Source: Sphingomonas sp. LY54
Lineage (GTDB): Bacteria > Pseudomonadota > Alphaproteobacteria > Sphingomonadales > Sphingomonadaceae
DNA: 64,000 nt
Assembly: GCF_035594035.1 (NCBI RefSeq)
Contig: NZ_CP141588.1
Span: forward strand, 186,001-250,000
Direction: 5' to 3'
The position numbers and the translations under genes are program-made. Shown here piece by piece: positions 1-9,110 of this stretch (the stretch's first letter is position 1; the number at the start of each line of letters is the position of its first letter). Below the pieces are notes generated by a model, which saw only the letters and a list, made by a program, of their open reading frames with translations, did no database searches and had not been told where the DNA came from.

Positions 1-2
1 AG

Positions 3-485
3 CGCGTGAAGATCGACGCCGATCGCGCCAAGCATTGGCTGTCGGTCGGCGCCCAGCCGTCTGACCGCGTCCTGCGCTTCCTCGACGCCGCCGGCATCGT
101 CGAGCGCACGGCGCGCAACAACCCGAAGAAGGCCGAGCCGGGCGAGAAGGCCAAGGAGCGCGCCGAGGAGCGTGCCACCAAGGAAGCCGAAGCCGCCGAG
201 GCCGCTGCTGCTGCCGCCGCCGCTCCGGCTGAAGAGCCCGCCGCTGAGGAAGCACCGGCTGCCGAGGCTCCGGCCGCTGAAGAGGCGCCCGCTGCTGAGG
301 CTCCCGCTGCTGAAGAAGCACCCGCCGCTGAGGCTCCGGCCGCTGAAGAGACCCCGGCCGCTGAAGCTCCGGCTGCCGAGGAAGCTCCGGCTGCCGAAGC
401 CACCAACGAAGGCGAGTCCGCCTCCGCTCCGGCCGAAGGCGCTGAAGAAGCCGCTCCGGCCGAAGGCGCCGAAAAGGCCGAATAA
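3..485 (+). CDS. rpsP: 30S ribosomal protein S16, C-terminal part (5' end outside window)
   Basis: The reading frame is already open at the left edge, so the N-terminal part of S16 is missing. The first visible residues ([20 protein letters not shown], then [12 protein letters not shown]) match the C-terminal half of bacterial S16, a small-subunit protein needed for assembly. After about 45 residues the sequence becomes a roughly 100-residue low-complexity tail of Ala, Pro and Glu with a recurring [11 protein letters not shown] unit, ending in GAEKAE. E. coli S16 is only about 82 residues, so the tail is a large acidic extension; similar tails occur on alphaproteobacterial S16. rimM starts 4 bp after the stop, as in the standard rpsP-rimM operon. 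Identity is firm; the role of the tail is unknown. Confidence 0.95.
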   Translation, partial: RVKIDADRAKHWLSVGAQPSDRVLRFLDAAGIVERTARNNPKKAEPGEKAKERAEERATKEAEAAEAAAAAAAAPAEEPAAEEAPAAEAPAAEEAPAAEAPAAEEAPAAEAPAAEETPAAEAPAAEEAPAAEATNEGESASAPAEGAEEAAPAEGAEKAE

Positions 486-488
486 GCC

Positions 489-974
489 TTGGACGACGCT
501 CAGGTCACGCTCGCCGCCATCGCAGGTGCCCACGGCATCGGCGGCGAGGTGCGCCTGAAACTGTTCGCCCAAACTGCCGAAAGCCTGGGCCGTCACAAGA
601 CGGTCCAGGTCGGCGGCCGCGCCCTGACGCTGAAATCGGTGAAGGGCGCGGGCGGCATGCCGATCGCCCGCTTTGCCGAGATATCGGACCGCAGCGCCGC
701 CGAGGCGTTGCGCGGCCAGCTCCTGACCGTGCCCCGGTCCGCCCTCCCGCCGCTGGAGGAGGGCGAATATTATCACGCCGACATCATCGGCCTGCCATGC
801 GTCGATTCCGAAGGCGCCCCGCTCGGCACGGTCGCTACGATCGAGAATTTCGGCGCAGGCGACATCATCGAGATCGAGAAGCCCGACGGCAAGCGCACCA
901 TGGTGCCCTTCCGCGCTGGCGTCGCCGATCTCGCCGACGGCCGGATCGTCGTCGACCCCGTCTTCCTCGCCTAG
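489..974 (+). CDS. rimM: Ribosome maturation factor RimM
   Basis: RimM assists maturation of the 30S head and binds S19. The 161-residue product has the family N-terminal signature [14 protein letters not shown] (about residues 13-26), and from about residue 90 a PRC-barrel part with [13 protein letters not shown] followed by [17 protein letters not shown]. The length fits the family (about 165-180). The chosen start is a TTG 3 bases after the rpsP stop; no better ATG or GTG lies nearby and the protein aligns from its first residues, so initiation may be coupled to rpsP. The last 4 bases overlap the convergent downstream gene. In many bacteria trmD would follow directly, but here two unrelated genes intervene. 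Confidence 0.95.
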   Translation: MDDAQVTLAAIAGAHGIGGEVRLKLFAQTAESLGRHKTVQVGGRALTLKSVKGAGGMPIARFAEISDRSAAEALRGQLLTVPRSALPPLEEGEYYHADIIGLPCVDSEGAPLGTVATIENFGAGDIIEIEKPDGKRTMVPFRAGVADLADGRIVVDPVFLA

Positions 975-1885
975 CGTACCAGCGGCGCGCCCTGCGCGAG
1001 ATCGTTGCGGATGGTCGTCGCCGCGACGCCGCCTTCGCCCATCGCATGGCTGATCTGGTCGAGCCCGATCACCACGTCGCCCGCCGCATAGAGGCCGGGG
1101 ACCGAGCTGCGCTGGTGCGAATCCACCAGGATACAGCCGCTCTCGGCGAGGTCCGCACCCACCATTTTCGCCAGATGGGAATGCACATCCGATCCGAGCG
1201 CGGGATAGATGCTGTCGAACGTATAATGGCCCTCGGCCGTGTCGACGGTGATGCACTTCCCCTCCGCCGCCACCGCCTGGCACGGGCCGTTCACAGTCTC
1301 GATGCCGTAGCGCTCCAGCTTCTCCCAATCCTGCCGCTTGAGGTCGCGCAGCTCGCTGTCCGGCGCGATCAAGGTGACGTCGCTGGTATAGCCGCGCAGG
1401 AACACGGCTTCGGCCACGCCATGGCTGTCGTCGCCGATCACGCCGACCCTCTTGTCGGTTACCTCGAAGCCGTCGCAGATCGGGCAATAGCGGATCAGGC
1501 CCTGCGCCAGCGCGGCGTCATGCAAATCCTCGTCCATCGGCGGGCGGCGGTTGGCGACGCCCGTCGCGAGCAGAACCGTCTTCGCCCGCACCCAACCGCT
1601 GCCCCATTCGGCCTCGAAGCCGCCCTCGATCCGATCGAGCCGGGTAACCCGTCCGGTTTCGATCGAGGCGCCGTATTTCCGCGCCTGTCCGGTCATCCGC
1701 GCGATCAGTTCCTGGCCTGAGATCCCATCGGGGAAGCCGGCATGGTTGTGGGTGCAGGGGATCAGGCTCGCCCGGCTCTTCCCGGCGTCGACCACCTTCA
1801 GCGAGAGGTGGAAGCGGGTGAGGTAGATCGCCGCGGTCAGCCCTGCGGGCCCGCCGCCGATGACGAGGCAGTCGAAATCATCCAT
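971..1885 (-). CDS. Thioredoxin-reductase-like FAD/NAD(P) oxidoreductase
   Basis: A 304-residue pyridine nucleotide-disulfide oxidoreductase of the low-molecular-weight thioredoxin reductase fold. It has an N-terminal FAD motif GGGPAG (residues 10-15), a redox motif CPIC (C134/C137) preceding DGFEV, and a C-terminal FAD motif GLYAAGDVV. The second GxGxxG-like segment reads GVIGDDSHG, so the NAD(P) site is unusual. Paralogues of this type are annotated as TrxB-like, and the redox partner cannot be told from sequence. It lies on the opposite strand inside what is normally the rpsP-rimM-trmD-rplS operon and overlaps the end of rimM by 4 bp. An alternative ATG lies 9 bp upstream; neither start has a clear Shine-Dalgarno. 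Possibly acquired by insertion. Confidence 0.85.
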   Translation of the reverse strand: MDDFDCLVIGGGPAGLTAAIYLTRFHLSLKVVDAGKSRASLIPCTHNHAGFPDGISGQELIARMTGQARKYGASIETGRVTRLDRIEGGFEAEWGSGWVRAKTVLLATGVANRRPPMDEDLHDAALAQGLIRYCPICDGFEVTDKRVGVIGDDSHGVAEAVFLRGYTSDVTLIAPDSELRDLKRQDWEKLERYGIETVNGPCQAVAAEGKCITVDTAEGHYTFDSIYPALGSDVHSHLAKMVGADLAESGCILVDSHQRSSVPGLYAAGDVVIGLDQISHAMGEGGVAATTIRNDLAQGAPLVR

Positions 1886-2082
1886 CGGCGGCATAGCGCA
1901 GGCGGACGCTGCCGGTTCCCTCGCGTCTCTCGGATCGGCTTATTGCTGCATAGGCCTTGTCGCTGGGGCGGACCTGGCAACGAACAACGAACGGGATTTT
2001 CCGCGACGTGCCGGATCGCAAAGTAGAGAATTGGACACAGGCCTGATCCGGCGTACGCTGTTGCCGAACGGAGGGGGACAAG

Positions 2083-3573
2083 ATGCTGAAACTATTCTGC
2101 GCCGCTTTGCTGGCATTGGTGGCGCTTCCGGCCGTGGCGCAACCGGTGCCCGATCGCATTGCGGCCGCCGTTCCCGAGATCGACCGCCTCTTCGCCGACT
2201 TCCACCAGACGTCGCATGCGCCGGGCCTGGTCTACGGCATCGTCGCCGACGGTCGACTCGTGCATGTGCGGGCCTTCGGCGTTCAGGACTTGAAGGCGAA
2301 GCGTCCGGTGACCCAGGACAGCCTGTTCCGCATCGCCTCCATGTCCAAGGCCTTCACGGCGCTGGCCGTGCTGAAGCTGCGCGACGATGGTAAATTGGCG
2401 CTCGACGATCTCGCCGAGAAGCATGTCCCGGAGCTGCGAGCATGGCGATACCCGACGGCGGATTCGCCGCGCATCCGTGTCCGCGACCTGCTCAATCACA
2501 CCGCCGGCTTCGTCACCGACGATCCGTGGGGCGATCGCCAGCAGGTCATGACCGAGGCCGCGTTCACGGCGATGCTGAAGCAGGGCGTGCCGTTCACCCG
2601 CGCGCCCGGCACCGCCTTCGAATATTCGAATTTCGGCTACGCCTTGCTGGGGCGCATCGTCACCAACGTCTCGGGCATGCCTTACGACCGCTATATCGCA
2701 ACGGCGATCCAGCGGCCGCTCGGCACGGCATCGACCGGCTATGAGGTGCGTGACTGGCCGATCGAACGGCGGTCGATCGGCTATCGCTGGGAGAACGAGG
2801 CCTGGTCGGAGGAGCCGACCATGCGCCACGGCGTGTTCGGCGCGATGGGCGGCGTCCAGACCAGCGCGAGCGACTATGCCAAGTGGATGGGCTTCCTGCT
2901 GTCGGCTTGGCCGGCGCGCGACGGCGCCGAGACCGGGCCGGTGCGCCGCGCCACCGTGCGCGAGATGGCGCAAGGGTCCAACTTCGCCCGTCTGCGCCAG
3001 CGCTTCGGCACCACCCCTGTCACGCAGGCGTCGGCTTACGGCATGGGCCTGATCGCGGCACAGGATCCGGACCTCGGCGCAACCCTCAGCCACGGCGGAG
3101 GCTATCCGGGCTACGGCTCGCACATGGTGCTGCTGACCGACCACGGGGTCGGCATCTTCGTCTTTTCCAACCGCACCTATAATGGCGGATCGGGGGCGGC
3201 CTGGGATGCGGCGATGGTTCTGCACAAAGCCGGAGCGCTCGTCGCGCGGCCGCAGCCGGTCAGCGCCTCGCTGGCGACCGCTTATCGGGCGGCGGGCAAA
3301 GCATTCGCCGCCGGCGACATCGCTCCCGCGCGCAAGCTGCTGGCGATGAATTTCCTGATGGACCGCTCGGCCGACAATTGGCGGCGCGAGCTGGCGCGGC
3401 TCAAGAAGGAGGTTGGCGAATGCGACACCGCGGCTCCGATCGTCCCCACCGGCGCCTTGTCCGGCACGTTCCAGTGGCGCTGTGCGACCGGGCGGCTCGA
3501 TGGGACGCTGCTGCTGGCGCCCACAGATCCGGCGGGAATCCAGGCGCTGAGGCTTTCCATCGCTGCGCCTTAG
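2083..3573 (+). CDS. Exported serine hydrolase of the beta-lactamase/class C PBP family
   Basis: A 496-residue protein starting with a signal peptide (hydrophobic to about residue 18, AVAQ cleavage region). The penicillin-binding/AmpC-like active-site motifs are present: SMSK (S86-K89, nucleophile and general base), YSN (Y181-N183) and HGGG (from H337, replacing KTG). This places it in the COG1680 serine hydrolases, which include D-aminopeptidases, esterases and AmpC relatives; beta-lactam hydrolysis cannot be assumed. A C-terminal domain from about residue 400 has no motif I recognise. The ATG is preceded by a strong GGAGG with good spacing. It ends 15 bp before trmD on the same strand, so trmD-rplS may be transcribed with it. 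Confidence 0.88.
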   Translation: MLKLFCAALLALVALPAVAQPVPDRIAAAVPEIDRLFADFHQTSHAPGLVYGIVADGRLVHVRAFGVQDLKAKRPVTQDSLFRIASMSKAFTALAVLKLRDDGKLALDDLAEKHVPELRAWRYPTADSPRIRVRDLLNHTAGFVTDDPWGDRQQVMTEAAFTAMLKQGVPFTRAPGTAFEYSNFGYALLGRIVTNVSGMPYDRYIATAIQRPLGTASTGYEVRDWPIERRSIGYRWENEAWSEEPTMRHGVFGAMGGVQTSASDYAKWMGFLLSAWPARDGAETGPVRRATVREMAQGSNFARLRQRFGTTPVTQASAYGMGLIAAQDPDLGATLSHGGGYPGYGSHMVLLTDHGVGIFVFSNRTYNGGSGAAWDAAMVLHKAGALVARPQPVSASLATAYRAAGKAFAAGDIAPARKLLAMNFLMDRSADNWRRELARLKKEVGECDTAAPIVPTGALSGTFQWRCATGRLDGTLLLAPTDPAGIQALRLSIAAP

Positions 3574-3588
3574 TGTAGGGGGCGGCGC

Positions 3589-4326
3589 ATGACTTTCGCC
3601 GCCACCATTCTCACCCTCTATCCGGAGATGTTCCCGGGACCGCTCGGCCAGAGCCTGGCCGGGCGCGCTCTGGCGGAGGGCACCTGGTCGCTGGACACCG
3701 TGCAGATCCGCGACTTCGCGACCGACAAGCATCGCTCGGTCGACGACACGCCCGCCGGGGGCGGAGCGGGCATGGTGATGCGGGCGGATGTTCTGGCGCG
3801 GGCGGTAGACGATGTGCTCGAGCGGCAGCCGGCGGCGGCGATGCTGGCGATGACGCCGCGCGGCCGGCCGCTGACGCAGGCTCTGGTGCGGTCGCTCGCG
3901 GAGGGCCCGGGCGTCTCGATCCTGTGCGGCCGTTTCGAGGGCATAGACGAGCGCCTGTTCGAGGCGCGGCCGATCGTGCCGGTCTCGATCGGGGACTATA
4001 TATTGTCGGGCGGGGAGACGGCGGCTATCGTCCTTCTCGATGCTTGCGTTCGCCTGCTCCCCGGGGTAATGGGCGCGCCGACGAGCGGTGAGGAGGAGAG
4101 CTTCGAAGGAGGCCTGCTCGAATACCCTCATTATACCCGACCTCCAATGTGGGAAGGGCGTGCGATCCCTGAAGTGCTGCGATCGGGGGATCACGCGAAG
4201 ATCGCTGCTTGGCGTCATGCCAGGGCAGTCGACGATACACGGTCACGGCGGCCGGACCTGATGGAGCGTCATGGGGACGCACCCAGGCAGTCGCCCTCTG
4301 GCGCGCGGCGCGAAGACGAAGGCTAG
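3589..4326 (+). CDS. trmD: tRNA (guanine-N1-)-methyltransferase TrmD
   Basis: TrmD methylates N1 of G37 in tRNAs reading CNN codons, using S-adenosylmethionine and preventing +1 frameshifts. The 245-residue product shows the SPOUT trefoil-knot SAM site (LCGRFEGID, then [11 protein letters not shown]) and the [15 protein letters not shown] segment typical of the family. Length fits the usual 240-250. The start is ATG after GGGGGCGGCGC, 15 bp from the preceding hydrolase. It is followed 4 bp later by rplS, keeping the second half of the conserved ribosomal operon. The C-terminal 20 residues are not well conserved. Confidence 0.96.
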   Translation: MTFAATILTLYPEMFPGPLGQSLAGRALAEGTWSLDTVQIRDFATDKHRSVDDTPAGGGAGMVMRADVLARAVDDVLERQPAAAMLAMTPRGRPLTQALVRSLAEGPGVSILCGRFEGIDERLFEARPIVPVSIGDYILSGGETAAIVLLDACVRLLPGVMGAPTSGEEESFEGGLLEYPHYTRPPMWEGRAIPEVLRSGDHAKIAAWRHARAVDDTRSRRPDLMERHGDAPRQSPSGARREDEG

Positions 4327-4330
4327 AAGA

Positions 4331-4723
4331 ATGAACATCATCCAGACCCTCGAGGCCGAGGCCATCGAGCAGTTCAAGTCGACCAAGTCGATCCCCGAAT
4401 TCCGCCCGGGCGACACGCTCCGCGTCGGCGTCCGCGTCGTCGAAGGCGAGCGCACCCGCGTCCAGAATTACGAAGGCGTCTGCATCGCCCGCGCCAACCG
4501 CGGCCTCGGCAGCTCCTTCACCGTCCGCAAGATCTCGTTCGGCGAAGGCGTCGAGCGCGTCTTCCCGCTTTACTCGCCGAACATCGATTCGATCGAGGTC
4601 GTGCGCCGCGGCGCCGTTCGTCGCGCCAAGCTCTACTATCTGCGTGGCCGCACCGGTAAGGCCGCTCGCATCGCCGAGCGCCGCGATACCCGTGGCGACG
4701 TCAAGGCGACCGCCGAAGGCTAA
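4331..4723 (+). CDS. rplS: 50S ribosomal protein L19
   Basis: L19 sits at the 30S-50S interface. The 130-residue protein begins [15 protein letters not shown] and contains the diagnostic [30 protein letters not shown] and [18 protein letters not shown] blocks. The frame is open for another 20 codons upstream, but that part overlaps trmD and is not L19-like, so the ATG 4 bp after the trmD stop is chosen. The absence of a strong Shine-Dalgarno suggests translational coupling to trmD. A short Lys/Arg-poor tail ([12 protein letters not shown]) extends the C-terminus slightly. A good terminator follows. Confidence 0.96.
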   Translation: MNIIQTLEAEAIEQFKSTKSIPEFRPGDTLRVGVRVVEGERTRVQNYEGVCIARANRGLGSSFTVRKISFGEGVERVFPLYSPNIDSIEVVRRGAVRRAKLYYLRGRTGKAARIAERRDTRGDVKATAEG

Positions 4724-4750
4724 GGCTTTTCGCGCACGCGCTGAAAAGGA

Positions 4751-4779
4751 AAGGGCGGTCCCGCGGGGCCGCCCTTTTT
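4751..4779 (+). terminator. Rho-independent terminator after rplS
   Basis: A GGGCGG...CCGCCC stem with an inner CCC/GGG pairing is followed by TTTTT, 28 bp past the rplS stop. The reverse strand also has a T-rich run (TTTCCTTTT) after the stem, so it could serve the convergent DUF2189 gene too. Confidence 0.85.
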
Positions 4780-4794
4780 CTTAGTGTATGTTTC

Positions 4795-5619
4795 TTAGCG
4801 GGGGCCGCAGGTGGGCAACGCCGACCGATCGACCATCCGCGTGTAGAGGTGCCAGGTGGCATAGCCAAGCCAGGGCAGCACGACGGCAAGGCCGATGAAC
4901 AAGGGGATTGACCCCAGCACCAGCAGCACCGCAATCGTGAAGCCCCAGCGCATCATCAGGCCCTTGTTGGCCTTGAACGCGCGGACCGAGGTCGCGATCG
5001 CGGTGTTCGCTTCGACGCCGTCGCAATCGACCAGCATCGGCAGCGACACGACGCTGGTCGCCAGCACCAGCACTGCGAAGCCGAGGCCCACCAAATTGCC
5101 GAGGACGATCAGCGCCCAGCCCTCGGGCGTGGTGAACAGGCGGGTGAGGAAGGCGCCGATCGAGGGCGGGGCGTGCATGCCCCAAAGCGCCACGTAGATC
5201 ACCGCCGCGCTCGCGACCCAGGCGAGGAAGATCGTGACGAGCAGCGCCGCGACCACGCCGATCCCGTCGGCCGACGGCCGCTTGCGCACGTCGAGGAAGT
5301 GGGACCAGTCGGACGCATATCCCGCCTCGCGCCGGCGAGCGAGTTCGTAGAACCCGATCGCCACGATCGGCCCTAGCAGCGAGAGGCCGGCCGCGATCGG
5401 GAAGAAGAGCGGCAGCATCGTACCGCCGAGCGTCACCGTCGCCGCGACGATGCCGATCAGCGGATAGAGCAGGCCGATGAAGATGAGGTCGCCGCGCATC
5501 GACATGAAATCGGCCCAGCCGTCCCGCAACGCGATCCGGAGATCGTCGCGCGTGATCGTGCGGACCGGGATCTGGTCGGCGGTGGAAGCGCTACCGGTAA
5601 AGCTTTGAGACACAGCCAT
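4795..5619 (-). CDS. DUF2189 integral membrane protein
   Basis: A 274-residue predicted inner-membrane protein. A short N-terminal cytoplasmic stretch (VRTITRDDLRIALRDGWADF) is followed by about six hydrophobic segments, including LIFIGLLYPLIGIVAATVTL, VVAALLVTIFLAWVASAAVI and LVGLGFAVLVLATSVVSLPM. The pattern RxITxxDLxxALxxGWxDF followed by helices matches the DUF2189 family (COG5473), which has no established function. The ATG used has AGAGGA 8 nt upstream; another ATG 6 bp earlier has too short a spacing. The C-terminus is near the convergent rplS terminator. Confidence 0.8.
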   Translation of the reverse strand: MAVSQSFTGSASTADQIPVRTITRDDLRIALRDGWADFMSMRGDLIFIGLLYPLIGIVAATVTLGGTMLPLFFPIAAGLSLLGPIVAIGFYELARRREAGYASDWSHFLDVRKRPSADGIGVVAALLVTIFLAWVASAAVIYVALWGMHAPPSIGAFLTRLFTTPEGWALIVLGNLVGLGFAVLVLATSVVSLPMLVDCDGVEANTAIATSVRAFKANKGLMMRWGFTIAVLLVLGSIPLFIGLAVVLPWLGYATWHLYTRMVDRSALPTCGPR

Positions 5620-5744
5620 CGACATCGTCCTCTCTGCCTGGAGGGGGCGGCGTCCGGCCTCATGGCGCGCCGGGCGCTGCCAGGGCCCAGCTATAGCATG
5701 ACAGCGTGGGGAGCGACGAGAGGGCTTTTTTTTCCCGGCCGCGG

Positions 5745-7964
5745 CTAAAGCCGGACCCGCGCCATGCCGATCGTCGAATCCGGCGCATATTGGGGCGCGG
5801 AACGGGCCGGTCGTGCGGCCACCAAAGGCGCCGCGGCGTCGGGAAGCCCGCTGCGCAGGCCGATGACCATGGCCTCGACCGGGCCCGGCTGGCCGAGCAG
5901 CAAATCGATCCGCAGGCCGTCGCAGCTTCGTCCGTGGCAGCGGACGAAATAGGGGTCCTTGGCGCGGCCGCGCCCCATGGAGCGCTGCGAAGCGCCGGCC
6001 CGCACCGCCCGGACCTGCGCCTCGGGCGGGAGGCGCAGCAGCACGGTGTCGGCGCCCTTGGGCCGCAGCCGCAACGAGACCATTCGCCCGCGCTCCGTCC
6101 GCGTCTCAGAGAGGCACTCGACTTGCGGCACGCTCGTCTTGCCCTCTGCCGGGCGCCACCAGCGCTCGCGCGCCGACCAGGGCAGCTTGCCGCGTTGCCA
6201 TCCACCGATGGCCTGGAAGCGCTCGGGCAGTGCCGCGCCGTCATTGACGACCGCCCAGCGCGCGCCGTTCTTGGCGTCCCAGGCATATTCGAGGCCGAAA
6301 CGCTGGCGGCGCTCGTCCGAATAAGCCGGCAGCAACGCCGCCAACGCCCAGCAGGCCAGCGCCGCCGCCGCAAGTCCCCCGCCAACGATCCGGCGCGGTG
6401 CGGCAGCCAGCAACGGCAGCATCTCGATCAGGAAGGGCAGCAGCAGGAGGGCAGTGAGCGGCGCGAAGATCCAGGCTGCGTGATAATCGAGCAGCACTTC
6501 CATCAGCGCGAGCAAGGGCGCCAGCGACACGAACAGGAGGATTGCCGCAACAATGCCGCCGATCCGCTCCGCGCCGGGCCAGCGCCGTTCGCCCGCCATG
6601 CCCGCCAGCGCCGCCAGCGGAGGGACGAGGAAGAAGATGACGGCGCCCGAAGCGACGAGGCTGGCGCCCGCGCCGAGCAGAAGGAAGATCAGCCAATAAG
6701 CCGCTCGCAACCGGTCTGCCGACAGGGCCCGGGCCGCCCACAGCAGCACGCCGCCGGCAGCGAGCAGAGCCGAGGCGGCGACCGCGCTGCTGATGCCGAT
6801 CGGATAAGCGCGCCAGAACTCGCCCGGGCGCATCAGGCCGACCAGCCACTGCGCGACGAACGTGACGGCGGCGGCGCCGGCAAGCGCGAGCAGAACGGCC
6901 GCGGCCGCCGTGCCGAGACCATTCCGCCGCCGCCACCCGGTCCACAAGGTCGCCCCGAGCAGCGCTGCCAGTCCGGCCAGCGCGGCGGGCAGCGGCAACA
7001 CCAGCAATTGCCGGCCCAGCAGGTCCGCATAGACCGTCTCGCCCTGCGCGCGCTCGACTGGTCCGGCGGCAAGGCTGGCGATCGCCGCCAGCCCCTGATC
7101 ACCCATATGCTGGACGCTGCGCCGATCGAGCGCCGCGAGCGTGTCGCCGTCGCTGTGATAGCGGCTCTCATTGCCGATGATCGCGAAGTTGAGGATCGTC
7201 CAGTCGCGTTCCTTCAGGACCTCGACGTCGGTGGAATTGGGGATCAGCCGCGCGAAATCGGTGGCGAGCGAATTGGCGAACGGCCGCTCCGAGCTGCGCG
7301 CGAAATGCGCGATCGCAGCGCCGTTCGGGTGGCTGGTCTCGAACATCATCGCCGGGCCGCTGACGCCGCGCGCCTCGAAATTGACCAGGGCGGCAACGCG
7401 ATCGGCGAGCGGATTGCGCTCGAGGAAGGCGCGGGCGCCGAGCAGGCCCGCTTCCTCACCCTCGTCGAACAGAAAGGTGACCGGCCGATCGAGCGTCTTC
7501 CCGTGCAGCAGGGCCGCGCTTTCGAGCATCACCGCCATGCCGATGCCGTCGTCGGCGGCGCCCGGTCCGGCGGGGCTGGAATCGTAGTGCGATGCCGCCA
7601 GGACATGGTCGCCGCGCGCCGGGCCGATCGTCGCCAGCACATTGCGCACGCGCGCGCAGCCGACCGTGCGACTGCGCCCGGAGCCGTTGCAGACCATGTC
7701 GTCGGTGACGACCGGATCGAGGCCGATCGCGCGCAGCTCGGCGATCAGCCGGGCATGGACGGCATCGTTGGCCGCGCTGTCGACCGGGTGCGGCCGCTGG
7801 TCGCCGAGGATGCGCTGGAGCCGCCCCATCGCACGGCCGGTGTCGAACTGCCCTGCGGCCGGGGACGGGCGCAGCTCCGGCGGGGCGATCAGCACGGGCT
7901 TGGCCGTCAGCGCCGCCAGCAACAGGAGCAAAGCGCCGGTTATGAGACTAACGCTCTTTTTCAT
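5745..7964 (-). CDS. M28-family zinc peptidase with multispanning membrane domain
   Basis: A 739-residue protein: an N-terminal signal/anchor segment, an M28 aminopeptidase domain to about residue 330, then eight or so hydrophobic helices and a C-terminal soluble part. Zinc-site motifs are visible: SHYDSSPAGPGAADDG (H126, D138), FDEGEEAGLLG (E170/E171), NFEARG and YHSDGDT. This is the architecture of M28 peptidases related to the eukaryotic ER-anchored Fxna/Pff1 type, probably cleaving N-terminal residues outside the cytoplasm. The start is the ATG with a GGGGGGAAAG Shine-Dalgarno; an upstream in-frame ATG has no such site. It is one of three M28 peptidases in the window. The substrate is unknown. 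Confidence 0.85.
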   Translation of the reverse strand: MKKSVSLITGALLLLLAALTAKPVLIAPPELRPSPAAGQFDTGRAMGRLQRILGDQRPHPVDSAANDAVHARLIAELRAIGLDPVVTDDMVCNGSGRSRTVGCARVRNVLATIGPARGDHVLAASHYDSSPAGPGAADDGIGMAVMLESAALLHGKTLDRPVTFLFDEGEEAGLLGARAFLERNPLADRVAALVNFEARGVSGPAMMFETSHPNGAAIAHFARSSERPFANSLATDFARLIPNSTDVEVLKERDWTILNFAIIGNESRYHSDGDTLAALDRRSVQHMGDQGLAAIASLAAGPVERAQGETVYADLLGRQLLVLPLPAALAGLAALLGATLWTGWRRRNGLGTAAAAVLLALAGAAAVTFVAQWLVGLMRPGEFWRAYPIGISSAVAASALLAAGGVLLWAARALSADRLRAAYWLIFLLLGAGASLVASGAVIFFLVPPLAALAGMAGERRWPGAERIGGIVAAILLFVSLAPLLALMEVLLDYHAAWIFAPLTALLLLPFLIEMLPLLAAAPRRIVGGGLAAAALACWALAALLPAYSDERRQRFGLEYAWDAKNGARWAVVNDGAALPERFQAIGGWQRGKLPWSARERWWRPAEGKTSVPQVECLSETRTERGRMVSLRLRPKGADTVLLRLPPEAQVRAVRAGASQRSMGRGRAKDPYFVRCHGRSCDGLRIDLLLGQPGPVEAMVIGLRSGLPDAAAPLVAARPARSAPQYAPDSTIGMARVRL

Positions 7965-8050
7965 CTTTCCCCCCGCCACGCGCATAACCATATCGCTTTC
8001 GCAGTGCGGGTGCGATAGCGGGCGCTCGAAGCGGAATTTGGAGAGCGAAG

Positions 8051-9079
8051 ATGGGTTATCGTGTCGTCGTCGTCGGTGCGACGGGCAATGTGGGCCGCGA
8101 GATACTGAACATCCTCGCCGAGCGGGAATTCCCGCTGGAGGAACTGGCCGTGGTCGCGTCGGGCCGCTCCACGGGCGACGAGGTCGACTTCGGCGACACC
8201 GGCAAGACGCTCAAGGTCCGCAATATCGAGCATTTCGACTTCGCCGGCTGGGACATGGCTTTGTTCGCGGCGGGATCGGAAGTCTCGAAGCTCTACGCGC
8301 CCAGGGCGGCCGCGGCGGGCTGCACGGTGATCGACAACAGCTCGCTCTACCGGATGGACCCGGACGTGCCGCTGATCGTGCCCGAGGTGAACGCCCACGC
8401 CATCGACGGCTACCGCAAGAAGAACATCATCGCGAACCCGAACTGCTCGACCGCGCAGATGGTGGTGGCGCTGAAGCCGCTCCACGACGCGGCCAAAATC
8501 AAGCGCGTCGTCGTCGCGACCTACCAGTCGGTCTCCGGCGCCGGCAAGCAGGGCATGGACGAGCTGTTCGAGCAGAGCCGCAACATCTTTGTCGGCGACA
8601 GCGCCGAGCCGCACAAGTTCACCAAGCAGATCGCCTTTAATGTCATCCCGCACATCGATAGCTTCCTCGACGACGGCTCGACCAAGGAGGAGTGGAAGAT
8701 GGTGGTCGAGACCAAGAAGATCCTCGATCCCAAGATCAGGGTGACCGCGACCTGCGTCCGCGTGCCCGTCTTCGTCGGCCACAGCGAGGCGATCAACATC
8801 GAGTTCGAGAACGAGATCAGCGCCAAGGAAGCCCAGCGTATCCTGCGCGAGGCGCCCGGCGTCATGCTCGTCGACAAGCGCGAGGACGGCGGATACGTCA
8901 CCCCGGTCGAATGCGTCGGCGAATATGCCACTTATATCAGCCGCGTCCGCGAGGATTCGACGGTGGAGAACGGCCTCTCGCTCTGGTGCGTCTCGGACAA
9001 TCTGCGCAAGGGCGCAGCGCTCAACGCCGTCCAGATCGCCGAGCTTCTCGGCCGGAGGCACCTCCAGAAGGCCGCTTGA
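8051..9079 (+). CDS. asd: Aspartate-semialdehyde dehydrogenase
   Basis: Catalyses NADPH-dependent reduction of aspartyl-4-phosphate to aspartate semialdehyde, the branch point to lysine/diaminopimelate, threonine and methionine. The 342-residue protein has the nucleotide-binding GATGNVG (residues 9-15), the catalytic cysteine in NPNCSTAQ (C132) and the conserved YQSVSGAGKQG and RVPVFVGHSE blocks. Length is typical. A purine-rich GGAGAGCGAAG precedes the ATG. It is transcribed alone, divergently from the M28 peptidase gene. Confidence 0.96.
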   Translation: MGYRVVVVGATGNVGREILNILAEREFPLEELAVVASGRSTGDEVDFGDTGKTLKVRNIEHFDFAGWDMALFAAGSEVSKLYAPRAAAAGCTVIDNSSLYRMDPDVPLIVPEVNAHAIDGYRKKNIIANPNCSTAQMVVALKPLHDAAKIKRVVVATYQSVSGAGKQGMDELFEQSRNIFVGDSAEPHKFTKQIAFNVIPHIDSFLDDGSTKEEWKMVVETKKILDPKIRVTATCVRVPVFVGHSEAINIEFENEISAKEAQRILREAPGVMLVDKREDGGYVTPVECVGEYATYISRVREDSTVENGLSLWCVSDNLRKGAALNAVQIAELLGRRHLQKAA

Positions 9080-9094
9080 GGCAGTGATAGCGGA

Positions 9095-9104
9095 ATGATA
9101 TCAT
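9095..9104. promoter_or_regulatory. Palindrome ATGATATCAT before the toxin-antitoxin pair (putative operator)
   Basis: A perfect 10-bp palindrome ends 6 bp before the antitoxin ATG and lies 16 bp after the asd stop. Ribbon-helix-helix antitoxins typically autorepress by binding such palindromes over their own promoter. The operator role is inferred from position only. Confidence 0.4.
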
Positions 9105-9110
9105 CGGCTC

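Noticed and set aside
2092..4218. Very long open frame on the minus strand across the serine hydrolase and trmD
   Set aside because: High-GC sequence produces long antisense frames. This one is Arg/His/Pro-rich without family motifs, while both plus-strand genes have clear motifs.
5706..8018. Long plus-strand frame opposite the membrane M28 peptidase
   Set aside because: Composition is an antisense shadow (Arg/Gln/Asp-rich) and the minus strand has intact zinc-peptidase motifs and a good ribosome site.
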